In this document: piece after piece, positions 40,298 to 52,699 of the stretch
How the letters are laid out: every line of letters begins with the position of its first letter
How positions within the stretch are numbered: position 1 is the stretch's first letter
Assembly (NCBI GenBank): GCA_949825065.1
Contig: OX463856.1
Location: 1,216,702-1,280,701, forward strand
Reading direction: 5' to 3'
Origin: Odontocerum albicorne
Taxonomy: Eukaryota > Arthropoda > Insecta > Trichoptera > Odontoceridae
Length of the DNA stretch: 64,000 bases
The notes under the pieces: generated by a model
Seen by the model: only the letters and a program-made list of their open reading frames with translations
Database searches by the model: none
Told to the model about the DNA's origin: nothing
Program-made: the position numbers and the translations under genes

Positions 40298-42029
40298 CTA
40301 TCACAAGAGCAAGTTTATTAACATTCTTCTATCTAGCCTAGCATTTTACACTATATTTACAATGTTTTAGCACTTTTTACACAATTCATTTCTTATTCTA
40401 TCGTATATTATAATATTGTATAATATATAACGGTATACATTTAATAGAAACAGTAGAATATTTATGAGTACTAAAATTTTCATTGAATCAGTTTTTTTTG
40501 TATTATGTGACAGTTTCGTCCAACCAATCAAGTGAAATACTTTAATTTTAGAAAAATCTTGAATCTACTGGAATCAAACCAAACAACTGGAATCAAACTT
40601 TTGAAAGACAGGCGACTTATCAGCAACAAAAATAAAAATTTAAATGATTGAAATTAAATGATTGAAAAAAAGTTAAATGATTGAAAATTTCAATAATCAT
40701 GAGATAATGTAACCACAAAGATATTTTTTGTTTCTGTTTGTAATCATATATCATCGTTCAAAGCATAAACCAGAGCATCTCAGTTTTGACGAAAATTTGT
40801 TAAGTTTCAAAACCAGCATAATTAAGTTCATATTACCACAACAGAAAATCTCTCAAATCAAATAACTTAACTATTTAAAATAAAAAGCAAGATTTTAAGA
40901 GGTTTAAAATGATTCGTACATGATTTTATCACATACCATTCAGGAAATATTAATCACTATGTATATTATTTCTAAAATATGCCAAATCTTGCAATTAAAG
41001 CTTTTTCGAAAAATTCATAAAATATAAACAGCTTGCAAAAAAAAACTGAAAAAATTTAGCTTTACTGGTAAAAAATCGAAAATAAAAAAGGGGTAAGATA
41101 GAATTTTGATTAAAATCATGATTATTTCACGTGAATTAACTAAAGGGGTTAAAATTACAATATATCATCCGTATATATTTACTAATGAGATTGTTAATAC
41201 ACATAGGCATTATTTAAATTTATAGAAAAGCTTAAAAAAGCTCCCTGTTAAAGTTGATTAAATTGAGATGTTCTATAATAGTTCACGCTTTGAATGAAGA
41301 TATTACGAAGAAAAAAATATTTTTCTGCATATATTACAAGTAGATTTGCTTAACATTTTGAATTTCGAGAAGTCAAAATAATTCGATGAAAATTTTCGAC
41401 TCGCCTAAAAATACATACAATATATAAAATTATCTATTAGAAAAAAATATATAAGGAGTTTGCTTGAAAAATAAATCAAAAGTACGAGTAGATTAGGCTC
41501 GGGTCAAGTTTAAAGATTACATTAATAAATACATATTTATAAACAAAAATTCGGGGAAATGTTCATAAGTATAAAACCCTCGGTTTGATATGAAAACAAG
41601 CTAATTCCAGAATTCTCATAAACAAATCAAAATAAAAAAACATATGTTAAACAGAAAAAAACGTAACGGAAGACACATTCCAACAAAAACAAAGTTGTAT
41701 GTCTATAAAGTACAGTTTATATTAAAACAATTTACGTATGTTGGCATTCTCAAATAATTAATGAAGCCTTTAACATATTTTTTTAATACATAACGCATTC
41801 CAATAAGAAAAGTAACACAAATCAAAAACAAATAAAAAATAAAGTAGAAACAAAGTACTAATCGGTTCCCTAATAAAAATATTTGAATTTAACTATAAAT
41901 GGCGTTGATAAGTGGACTGTTGTGTGTCCATACAAAATATTATGTGAAACTTTTTTTGTTTCATTGGAAATATAACTAGATTTTTTCTTTCGTAAGGTGC
42001 CCTTCAACCAGAATTGGTGATTTGGAAAT
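40298..42029. other. Quiet AT-rich sequence
   Basis: No transposon homology, tandem repeat or credible coding sequence seen. Could be intron or UTR of a host gene if the candidate exon at 40.2 kb is real. Confidence 0.4.
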
Positions 42030-42240
42030 ATTGAAGAGGGCCCAATATTCGAGCCTTCGGGTTTAGAACCACTCGAGTAGGCACGGAAATTGAAGTTCGT
42101 TGTTGTATGTGTTGATACCACTGTCGAACGTGAATAGACAACAGTCGAACACGTATTCAGCGTACACGAGCATCGTTATTTGACGAACTTTTTACCATAC
42201 TGGTACTCTTTTTTTATATCTTTTTCTTGCCATGATTGAA
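42030..42240 (-). mobile_element. SINE body, 5'-truncated
   Basis: Shares with 56050-56190 and 51740-51900 the series cg(t/a)ac(a/g)cgagca..gttat, gacgaactttttaccata, ctgg and tactctttttt. The tRNA-like head that should follow on the right is missing, as in 5' truncation of a minus-oriented SINE. Confidence 0.55.
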
Positions 42241-44860
42241 AAATAATAGCAACATACGTTAAAATAGCAACAATAAAACACAGTATGGACATTGCGGAGA
42301 CCCTTTCAAACTACGAGCATTTTGCGTTTTAAAAACATGAATTTAATGCTTCGTTATAATATATGTATGAACTGTTTTTATTATATTGTAAATAATGTAT
42401 TTCACAAATTGACCATGAAATACGTTTTTATGTACAAGGTTACACAACGATTTGAAATAAAATAGAATGGAAATTTTTGAGTTGTGTATTGTTTCTTGTT
42501 GGGGTGCGGTATGAAAACTCAACTTATGCAAAAATACAAACACAGGGAAAAATCGTCATTTCCTTGTTTTCAATTTAATTTTAGCTTCACATAATATAAT
42601 ATACTTTATGTATCAACTGACGAGTTCATTGTGCCAATTCCAGATAGCGGATTTCCTTTTACAGAACATAATTGAAACCAATAACACATACGTGTATATT
42701 ACAAATAGTTAAATTATTCTGTTGTCATAACAAAAATATGCATAAACAAATCAAAATATTATTCAATAAAAATGTCAACATTTAACGATGACACTACTCG
42801 TAAGTCATTCAATAAAACTCAAACGATATCTAGACTTTTGACTGTTAGAAGGATCTAACATACATTAAGCCAGTTTTGAGGTATTTGAGAAAACATAACA
42901 TCGCTTATTTATGGGCGTGTATAGAATGACCATCATTAAGAAGAAATTTAACTCGAAAAAACATATTATTGATGATGGACGTACGAGTATATGTGGAAAA
43001 AGGACCCAACCCAAAGAAATAACACGCTGCTTTGTATGAAACAATAGTTTTTAAACACGAAACATAACTATGCAATACTCATTTAACTGTTTTGATATAT
43101 TGCACACAAAGGATGGATATATACTCGTACTTATTTTTAAATCAACTAAACATGTGTTTTGTGGGTTGCGTCTTTTTGCATATAAACATTCATATATGAT
43201 TGAAATATGATTTTTATATAAAAAAAAACTATCGCAACTTTTATATAAAAAAACTATCCCAATGTATCGAAATATTTAGGACATTGTATACAGTACAACC
43301 TGGCGAGCTTATTACTAAGTGATAATATCTTTCAACCAACCAGAATGTAAAATATAGTTAAGGTTTATATGGAATGACATACTGCATTCGTCTATACAAT
43401 ACAAAGTATACATGTTTGAATTCATTTTGGCATACATACATTTATTTTATAAAGTTAAGTCTATGTGTTAAATGTTTTAAAGCTGAACTTAAATTGAAAT
43501 TTGATTGTTTTGAATTATTGTATTAACTTACGTTACAGTACAACCTGGGTTTACAGATGAAAGAATATAAAAAAATTAATTGTATCCAATTACGGAAATA
43601 AAAAGAACATAATTTCTGTAATAATACAATACATACTAGACTAGGTTTTTCTTATTTTCTCCAATTTTTATTAGAAAATATCGAAGTATACGTTTGAAAA
43701 TGTTGTGAAATACAAAATATATCGTCATACATAATATTCCAATGCTCTTCAACTCGTAAATAAGACCAAAAAAAACTTTTGATTTTCATTTCCATTAGGT
43801 AATAAATAAAACTATTTTTCAAACAACTAAAAAGGAACAAAACGAAAAAAAATATATATATAAAATAACACGTAGGTAATTATTTCAAAGGAAAAACAAA
43901 TTTTTACAAAAATACCTTCGGTCTATGGTCAATTTCTGATAAGTTTGAATTCTCTAAAGTTTTTTTCATAGACGCTGAAATAAAAAAAATTGTCTTTTGA
44001 ACACACATTTTTATTTGAGGCAAATTGATATAACTTTGCCGGGTTGCTACTTATCAACTTTCGGATAGTGTAATTTTAAATTTATCAGATATTGACTAAA
44101 GACCATAAAGAATGCAACGAAACTTAAATTTTTTTAAAGGAAAGAAAATCCGGTGTAAAAACATTTGCTTTTAACTTAGGCTTCTAATTTTCAGCAACAA
44201 TGCATTATTTAGGTATTTGCAAATTTTATAGTATTATCGTATATTGAGTATGAAATGGCGTAAATAATCGAGATGAAGACAATGACAATTTTGAAAATAT
44301 CACATTTGTAACGAAACGTACCCTACATATGATATAGTGTATGTAACATACAATATTTTAAGCTATGAAATGTCACATTTTGGAAAATTTATTACAAAAC
44401 GTATACCTGTTTACTGTAACACCACCTGACTATTAAAAGTTAAATTATAACCAAAAAAAGCAGTAAACCTTTTAAAGTTAATTTTTAATTGAAGGCACTG
44501 AGTGTTTTAATTAGGGAAAATATAGGATTTTTTTAAAATTGTGTTTTGGTACATTTATGCTCGTGTGTATTCAATTTCGGTTTGAACAAGTTTAACTGTT
44601 TTTTTGCATTGTAAAAACGTTTCTAAATAAATATTATATTGAATAAATGTGCTACCGCGTTCTATGGATTTCCTAAGAATGCAACGGGACAAGTAGAAAA
44701 TGTAATCAACGGTTTCAACTTTAACTTTTTCCTACTTAATTTAAAACTCAATCGATTTATTTGTTATTAGATGAGTCAATTAACGAATAAAACATATCAT
44801 AGGAAAGTGTTAAAAATTTATTGAAATCATTTCGTATTTTTTCCAATTGAATTAGTTCAT
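42241..44860. other. Quiet AT-rich sequence
   Basis: No coding domain recognised. 44027-44085 (tgatataactttgccgggtt, gctacttatcaactttcgga) recurs at 46328-46385. The word cagtacaacctgg occurs twice (43290, 43540). Confidence 0.4.
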
Positions 44861-44884
44861 CTAGTTTATTGTCTTAGCGTTTGG

Positions 44885-45320
44885 CATATATATGTACAGC
44901 AGTTTGACATATATGTGTACAGCAGTTTGACACATATGTGTACAGCAGTCAGAAATATATGTGTACAGCAGTTTAACATATATGTGTACGGCAGTTTGAC
45001 ATACATGTGTACAGCAGTTTGACATATACGTGTACAGCAGTTTGACATATATGTGTACAGCAGTTTGACACATATGTGTACAGCAGTTAGAAATATATGT
45101 GTACAGCAGCTTAACATACATGTGTACTGCAGTTTGACATATATGTGTACAGCAGTTTAACATATATGTGTACAGCAGTTTGACACATATGTGTACAGCA
45201 GTTTAACATATATGTGTACGGCAGTTTGACATACATATGTCCAGCAGTTTGACATATATGTGTACAGCAGTGTGACATATATGTGTACAGCAGTTTGACA
45301 CACACGTGTACAGCAGTTTA
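44885..45320 (-). repeat. 23-bp tandem repeat, about 19 copies
   Basis: Unit cagtttgacatatatgtgta plus cag, with recurring variants (aaatatat, aacatata, acacatatg) that alternate and hint at a multi-unit period. All three minus-strand frames stay open for long stretches (up to 100 codons, CQTAVHIYVKLLYTYMSN type) because 69 bp, three units, is free of stops. Confidence 0.95.
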
Positions 45321-46325
45321 TCGGCACTATACCAATAAAACCAAGCATATCTCATTTTACACATATTTAAAAAAATCCGTACGCCTGATGAGACTCTTTG
45401 AACAGGATAAACTAATATGTAATTTTTTTGTTGTATATGGCACAACTTAACGGATTTTAATGCAATTTTTTTAACCAACCAGAAAAAGGTTCAATAGGTT
45501 ATGAAAGTAAAAAAATATTATTCAGTTCACCTGTAAGTATTGTCTAAATATTTTTGTGTATATCACATTTCTTGAAAATATAAAAAAAATCTAAAACGTG
45601 GGTTGTACATTTTATATTCAACCACTGTAATTTATGGTATAATAAAGTGGGATTCGCAAAAATGCAGCCGTTTTATATACTTGTACCCGATTTCCTTGTA
45701 ACCTTTTTTAGTCAGATGGCATTTATATATTGTCAATAGATTTACATAGTTATTAGACTTCAGAGTGGTATTTATTCAACAAATATACACAATTTCATGT
45801 GAAAATCAAACATTTGAATAAATTTGCATTCGCCTCTTTGTGGGCGGTTGCAATTTTGATGGGCGATATTTTATGTTCATTTTATATAACCTAAATAAAT
45901 ATATTAGCTGTCCATCATATATAAAAAGCTTTTTAGTAAAACTTTACACATGACATAGCACAGCGTAATAGATATGCCACCTAATTTTGAAATCCATAAT
46001 ATAGTGGCTTTTTTGATAACGAAGATAATAAATTTATATTTGAAACAGATATACACCATTGCACAAAGCTTTAAATGCATATATTACGCATTTCGTCGTC
46101 GTTAATGTTGATAATATAAATTCACGCTAAGCGGTAACAATAACGTCGTCGACGAATTCATAACAAGGTTGTAACTTGGTTGTGTAATTCAACACTTGTA
46201 TATTTTATGTTTTCGTATTGTATTACATTTCCATTGTATACATTTATCACTTAGCGGGTTTATTGCCACGTGGAAATCTTTTCCAATTAACCAGAAATAT
46301 ATAGACGAATCAAGTTTAAACCAGA
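45321..46325. other. Quiet AT-rich sequence
   Basis: Nothing recognised. Confidence 0.4.
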
Positions 46326-46490
46326 CTAATTGATATAACTTTGCCGGGTTGCTACTTATCAACTTTCGGATAATGTCATTTTATTTGAGGCTAAAACCCA
46401 TTTTAAAAAAATGGTAACAAACGGGACTCGAACCCGTAACCGGGTTGGAAGACAAGCGTCTTTCAACTAGGCCATGGAAGTCAACATGCA
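46326..46490 (-). mobile_element. tRNA-derived SINE head or tRNA pseudogene
   Basis: On the minus strand tggcctagttgaaagac (A-box-like, about 46475-46460) and gggttcgagtcc (B box, 46435-46424) are spaced as in a tRNA. A cttccaa loop resembles tRNA-Gly(UCC). The acceptor and anticodon stems do not pair, so it is not a functional tRNA. The adjoining 46328-46385 block is shared with 44027-44085. Confidence 0.6.
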
Positions 46491-47465
46491 TGTATGGAGT
46501 AGGCACCTAATATATTCATCGCCTTAAATGTAACTGCATGCTGGGTGGATCAGCACCTTTATTTCTTATGTTGTTTTTGGGAAATATATTTTGTGTCAAT
46601 AAACAAACGATATGACAAAAAAAAATATCTCTTAATATTCACCATCACACATTTTTTGCGGTTCACACGGCTCGACTTGGAAAAGATTTTCCTGGCTCAA
46701 TCAGATGTGCTGCATTCTTATCGATATTTAAGAACAATCTTAAGAAGCATTATTCTTCTCAAAATATTCCCCGTCTTAAATCTTTTATTTTAATTCTTGT
46801 TAATTTTTCTAAAATTTCGCTATACTGCGTTAAAGACACGGTCATGGATACCAACACCAATAATAATGAAACAAATGTTTGCTTGGAAGAAATTACTTTA
46901 TGGCAATAAATCTGTCAGATGTCCTTGTATAAAATTGTGAAATAAATAAAAATAAACATTACTACTCCAGGTTCCAAGCATTCCGCGAAGATCGTTTAAC
47001 TTGTTATCGATCTTAACACGCCTTTTTAAATAAAAGAAACTGCCACCAGATCAAATGTTTGACTTTCGCATCGATGACTATGAATTTAACTCCTTTGAAT
47101 CCCAATGGATACATTAAATTTTTGGTGTTACGTATTACACATAGTATTATACATTTCTTAATTAATATCATAATAGTCTTAAAATCACTAAAACAAAAAC
47201 GACCTCATTGTCATTTTACATTCTACATATCACATCTGTTTCAAACAACAGTAACATTCCTTAAAAGACGAACATAAGTGTAGAATTGTAAAAATAAAAA
47301 ACAAAACCATTTTTGTACAATGTGTGTATTAACAAAACATATACCAGAGGTGCCATGTCATAATGAAAATCGTCACCTTCCACAATCCAATACAAGAAGA
47401 GTACAGCGCTATATGGAGGAAAGAGTAAAAAATATTCGTTTTACAATAAGTGACTTCTTCTAACT
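46491..47465. other. Quiet AT-rich sequence
   Basis: An 82-codon frame at 46545-46793 has no recognisable domain. Nothing else seen. Confidence 0.4.
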
Positions 47466-48053
47466 AATGCCATGTTTACACGAGCTTAGTACTTGTCATT
47501 AGTACTTATCGTTTGTACTAAGCTGCTAAGTGACAACAAGCATATTAGTACTAAGATTTACTAATGCTTAGTACTAATATGCTTGTTTACACGTGGATAC
47601 AAGTGCGAGTGAGAAGTACTAAGCTCGTGTAAACATGGCATAAGTACTTATGGTTTGTACTAAGCTGCTTAGTGACAACAAGCATATTAGTACTAAGATT
47701 TACTAATGCTTAGTACTAATATGCTTGTTTACACGTGGATACAAGTGAGAGTGAGAAGTACTAAGCTCGTGTAAACATGGCATAACTACTTATCGTTTGT
47801 ACTAAGCTGCTTAGTGACAACAAGCATATTAGTACTAAGATTTACTAATGCTTAGTACTAATATGCTTGTTTACATGTGGATACAAGTGCGAGTGAGAAG
47901 TACTAAGCTCGTGTAAACATGGCATAAGTACTTATCGTTTGTACTAAGCTGCTTAGTGACAAGCATATTAGTACTAAGATTTACTAATGCTTAGTACTAA
48001 TATGCTTGTTTACACGTGAATACAAGTGCGAGTGAGAAGTACTAAGCTCGTCA
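47466..48053. mobile_element. MITE expanded into four tandem hairpin units
   Basis: The left end atgccatgtttacacgagct pairs with the repeated right-end complement agctcgtgtaaacatggcat. Four internal units (periods 142, 142 and 139 bp) each contain a perfect 20-bp stem, 11-nt loop hairpin: acaagcatattagtactaag, loop atttactaatg, then its complement. Hairpins start at 47536, 47678, 47820 and 47959. The superfamily is not certain. Confidence 0.88.
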
Positions 48054-49789
48054 AATTATACGTCACACACGACAAAAAATAAAAATCAAACGGGTAACAA
48101 AAGATAGTTCCGCACAAACGACATAAACCCTTTTAATAAGTTGAACAATTAAATGTTCTATTCAGGAAGGAATATAAAAGACAGGTGTCAAAATAAATGT
48201 AGATAAAATAGTTCATTTAATAAAAAAAAATGACATTAGTGGGGAACTACCATACTCAATTGATTTTTTTTCCATTGTAGCTCTCTCCCTATCTACTCGT
48301 ATACTCGGTGACAGAAATTCAAAGTGCGATGGCATATATTTTTACACTGTGAATTTACATTCGAAAATAACATTACAAAAATAATCCATTTCAACCAGCT
48401 CCAATGTCCAAATCAAAAAGAAATATATTTACTATTTAAATATATTACAAAACATCGTATATTTTGCTCATACAACGATAGTCATTCGACGGGTAACTAA
48501 ATTTTGATAGGCAACAATGAAGGCAATCATTACGCTCTTTTTACAGTAAAAGGTGTATCAATAGCTGTACGTTTTTTCTCCGAATTTTCAAGGAAAACAT
48601 CGCGGGATATATCTGTTTGGACATACGTAAATGTCACCCTATTGGAAGATATCGCACTTTTTTGTCAACCTTATTTGCAATAATTTTATTGCAAAGTACT
48701 TCGATAGAAATTTTAAACAGCGACCAATTGAGAAAATAACAAAAAAACACGTTTTTGCAATGCACCGATGGTCACCAAAATCACTGGATTTAACAGCCCC
48801 ACCCTATTTTGTGGATTAATTTGAAATGTCAAGAGTACGTTGTTATGTGATGGGCGTATTTATTGATTTTTATCCATAAAACGAATACAGGGGTTAAATT
48901 TCTTATCAACAAGTTCCATAAACTGTAAGTTTAGAAATATAACGCTGTACATGTCAGCTACTCGAGATAACAAAAAATAAATATTTCACAATCATTTTGG
49001 AAATACTCGTAGATACGTGGATTATGAAAATGTACATATTTGTTTAATTAAAATATGTTTTTTAGCCAGATTGTAGCATATGCTTTTGCACTTGAAATTG
49101 AATAGAGACGATGATATATTTTTTTTACCAAAATTTGGCATATAAAGGGTCCATAAAGTTCATGATGATGGTGATGCGACGAAAAGACGTCATGCAGTGT
49201 TATTATACGATGGACGCATATCTTGTTTTTTTTATCAATAAAACGAACTCAAGAGTTAACTTTCTTATCTGTACGATCCATAAACCATACGTTTATAAAT
49301 GTAACATTGTGCAGGCCAGCAATTTGAGATCAGTAAAACTTAATTAGTCTTAGGAGATGACAGAACGATATGTTGAACTAAAATATATGTTACCTAACCA
49401 TATTTATCACATGCTTCTGCACTCTCAATTTAAAAAAAGATGAAGATATCTCTTTAACAAAAAAATGTACATATTAATGGTCCATGAAGCTCCAATTCTC
49501 TTAGATACATTTGCAAAAGGGAGGAATAAGGTCATTATACGTTTTATCCTGTAAATCATCTCAGTGATACACTTCATGTTAACTAGTCATCTAAATATTC
49601 ATTGTAACTAGTCATCTAATGCATATTTTTTATCATGACGATCGACTCCCGACTTATGACAATAAATCATACACTTTGAAAAATAATTATGGAAAATATT
49701 CGCTAAGCAATCTACCGAAATGTGGTCGAATGGCCAGAATGACCGAAGTAGCAATAGGGAATAAGAAATTCGTATGGTGTTTATCAGGA
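48054..49789. other. Quiet AT-rich sequence
   Basis: No transposon homology or credible gene recognised; two diverged blocks near 48840-48950 and 49190-49330 share gtta(t/a)..gatgg(g/a)cg and taaaacgaa..ca.gggtta words, so a weak duplication may exist. Confidence 0.4.
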
Positions 49790-50210
49790 CAAAGACAAAA
49801 GTGTCCAATTCCGACATATTGAATACCTCTGATATTACGACAAAGACAAAAGTGGCTAATTCCGATATATCGAATACCCCTGATATCATGACAAAGACAA
49901 AAGCGTCTAATTTCGATATATTGAATACCCCTGATATCATGACAAAGACAAAAGTGGCTAATTCCGATATATCGAATACCCCTGATATCATGACAAAGAC
50001 AAAAGCGGCCAATTTCGATATATTGAATACCCCTGATATCATGACAAAGACAAAAGTGGCCAATTCCGATATATCGAATACCTCTGATATCATGACAAAG
50101 ACAAAAGTGGCCAATTCCGATATATTGAATACCTCTGATATCATGACAAAGACAAAAGTGGTCAATTTCGATACTTTTAATACCCCTGATACCCTGCAGT
50201 TTGGTACGAG
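49790..50210. repeat. 51-bp tandem repeat (dimeric 102-bp period), about 8 copies
   Basis: Units gacaaagacaaaagtggcta plus attccgatatatcgaatacc alternate with gcgtctaatttcgatatattg forms, giving a 102-bp higher-order period for the first six units. As 51 is divisible by three, both strands are open: plus 49774-50223 (149 codons, repeating MTKTKVANSDISNTPDI) and minus 49608-50264 (218 codons, repeating TFVFVMISGVFDISELA). Unit differences change amino acids freely on both strands. Confidence 0.95.
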
Positions 50211-50944
50211 AACCATTGGTTGATCAAGTTTCCACAGTGGTTCACGAGTTCTATAAAGAAACAACTAAAAAAACATTCGTATTTTTGTTAATTCTTTTGA
50301 ACAAACTAATATTGCCTATATTCTTAAACGACACAATAACAATAAAAGCCCGAGAACGTGCAAGATCGATTACTTCGAGATATTGGCGATATATGGTATA
50401 CTGCGAGTCCTGTGGATCGCCAGACGAACGAACGTCTCCACCTTACAGAAGTTAAATGTGACGGTACGACTGCCCTCAATATGTTTCCTCCTTAATCTGG
50501 AGAAATTGATAGTTATAGGAAATGTTTTAGAAAAAGAGGCAGATGTAGAGTACCAGCAAGATGGGAGTGATTAGGTAAAGGAATTGAACAGAGGAATCCT
50601 GTTTACTGCTATGTAAAGGACAAGTGACCCAAAGGAATACATACCATACCACCAATATCCCACAACCAGGGACGGCACACAGCTCGACCGCGGTGGTCTC
50701 CGTAACTTACAATATGACGTGCGATGTTGCCAAATCACATTACGTGCTTGCACTTGTCAACGCAGTTGGCACCGGTATGCCCTCGGAGTGTGTCGTTTGG
50801 TTCACCTCCTGTCTTTCGACCGGTGAACATAACACTGGATTAACTTATTAAGTATCTAACCAATTTCTAAGCTGTGGTGAAAAAAGTGTACATTACTTTT
50901 TTTTGGGAATTTTTAAGATCCTTCGAATTCTTAAAATGATGAAT
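50211..50944. other. Unassigned sequence
   Basis: 50560-50850 is more GC-balanced with short frames, none recognised. Confidence 0.35.
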
Positions 50945-50976
50945 TCTAAAAAAATCTAAGACTTGCTATTTTCACT

Positions 50977-51189
50977 ATGAACGGGAAGCACGCTTACTTT
51001 TTTACAATGGTAAAAGAAAAATGTTGTTGCTTAATATGTAATTCATCTGGAGCCATAACTAAGAAAGATTATTTGCAAAGATATTTTGTATCTCTCTATA
51101 GTAAATATCAGTCGAAATATCCGTTGAACAATGATTTAAGAAGAAGTCAAATTGAAGAGTTCAAGTTCATGTTATTAACACGCGTATAA
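50977..51189 (+). pseudogene. hAT transposase N-terminus (BED zinc finger, degenerate)
   Basis: The 70-residue frame has AYFFTMVKEKCCCLICNSSG, then KKDYLQRYFVSLYSKYQSKY and PLNNDLRRSQIEEFK. In BED-type hAT/ZBED proteins C-x2-C is followed by an H-x(n)-H pair in the N/DLQRH...H segment. Here the His positions read Tyr, so zinc binding is lost. The remainder of the transposase is missing. Confidence 0.6.
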
Positions 51190-51380
51190 AATCACTTACT
51201 GTGACTACCACATAATTCAAAGTCAGCTTGCTATCTTTAAAATGAAAGCCATTTTCTGATGGAGAATTTGTATAGGAAGAAATAACAATGTGTTACGTGT
51301 TAAATTTCGCGAATTCGATAGGTAGATCGTGAATTTTTTTTTACGTGCAAAATGTCAACCGCGACAACAATTAAGCTGGC

Positions 51381-51420
51381 CATCCATGCCATAGATAGGT
51401 CATGATCTATGGCATGGATG
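51381..51420. repeat. Perfect hairpin: 16-bp stem, 8-nt loop
   Basis: catccatgccatagat (51381-51396) and its exact complement (51405-51420) flank aggtcatg. Confidence 0.97.
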
Positions 51421-51729
51421 AGCAGTAATGAGCAACACCACAGACGATGATGAACGCATAACAGACCATATATGATCAACTGATACATATTCCTATAAAA
51501 CTAAACACAATAGCTTGAGCTTGCGTTAGCAAGAGGGTACTAAACTCGTTCGGGGCTAGCCGGGTAAAGCTGGTGCTCGCATTAATTGATTATTTCGCAC
51601 CCTCTTGTCATATTAGATACTCGTATCCAAAAGCACACTTGGAATAAATACAGACGAACGGTATATCCGAAATATACTTGTTAATTCGTAATAAAAACAT
51701 TCCATATTTATTCATTCGTATGGTAACCT
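51421..51729. other. Unassigned sequence
   Basis: No coding sequence or repeat recognised. Confidence 0.35.
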
Positions 51730-51990
51730 TCAACACATTCGAATCAGTGGCCGAGAGACAGTCTTCAGGCCTATTAATCAAGGTTTTAAATAACTGGAGC
51801 AGGAACGCTACTCGAAGTACGTCATCGAATGCGATAGCAATATAGAGGCAACACAGCACATTTTTAGCGTGTGCGAGTATTGTTACTAGGTGAACCTTTA
51901 AACCACCCTTATCGGGAATCGAATCCGAAACCCTCGGTCGAAAGACAAGCTTCTAACTAAGTGCACGAAGGTCTGATAACGGAATACTTC
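51730..51990 (-). mobile_element. tRNA-derived SINE (copy)
   Basis: Minus strand: a tRNA-like head with gcacttagttagaagc (A-box-like) and ggattcgattcc (B box, about 51926-51915), then body words shared with 56045-56190 (cagtggccgagaga, ggcaacac, gtgtgcgagtattgtt). No anticodon stem. The 3' end is near 51730. Confidence 0.65.
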
Positions 51991-52340
51991 CGCATGACAT
52001 CGGAGAGGGTGGATTCACTTGACATTTGGTTCATCCCACCCCTTATTTTTTTTGGCTAATTACAAAATAAACGGAGGGAAAAGCGTAAGTCGAATATTGA
52101 CATTTAAGAGAAATACGAATATTCGTTCTCCAGTTCAATTAATTTAAATTTTTTCTTCGTGTTGGTTAAGAATTGGATTTCAAGATCGTATATTAAGTGC
52201 ACATTAACTTTATACTTTTAGAGGATTATAGAAAATTATTATACTCGAGACACTTCCCATTGTACGCAAGTTGCTAAAAAAGACACAAAAGAATGACGAT
52301 TTAATTATGGGATTAGAAAATACATTCATTAATTGTGATT
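51991..52340. other. AT-rich unassigned sequence
   Basis: Nothing recognised. Confidence 0.4.
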
Positions 52341-52699
52341 TGTTTTATAAAACCCTGTTTATTCACTTTTTGTAACGGTATAACCCTACCGGTTTCAAGG
52401 CTTTCACTTCATCATGAGGGGAGCACAAATAAGACTAAATTCTGTTCGAATTGTTACCGACATAAACGTGTCAAAAATCAGCCCTTTAAATTCTCTACAG
52501 ACTGAAGTAAAATCCGTCCTTTATTGTAACTCCATCATGAATCAAACTTTTAAAAAGAATTTGTGTATAATAAATCCACAAATACCTCAATTATATGGTT
52601 GCGGCCAAATTACACAAAAACAATATACCTATAAGACCTTTGGTTTCATATAACCAGGCACCAACCTATACAATATGTAAGTTTGTCAAAGAACAATTT

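Noticed and set aside
44861..45478. Overlapping minus-strand frames rich in Cys and Tyr
   Set aside because: All are products of the stop-free 23-bp array in different phases.
46424..46482. Functional tRNA gene on the minus strand
   Set aside because: A and B boxes are present, but anticodon and acceptor stems do not pair; better explained as a SINE head or pseudogene.
50201..50455. 84-codon plus frame downstream of the 51-bp array
   Set aside because: No domain, and low-complexity AT-rich start; not supportable as a gene.
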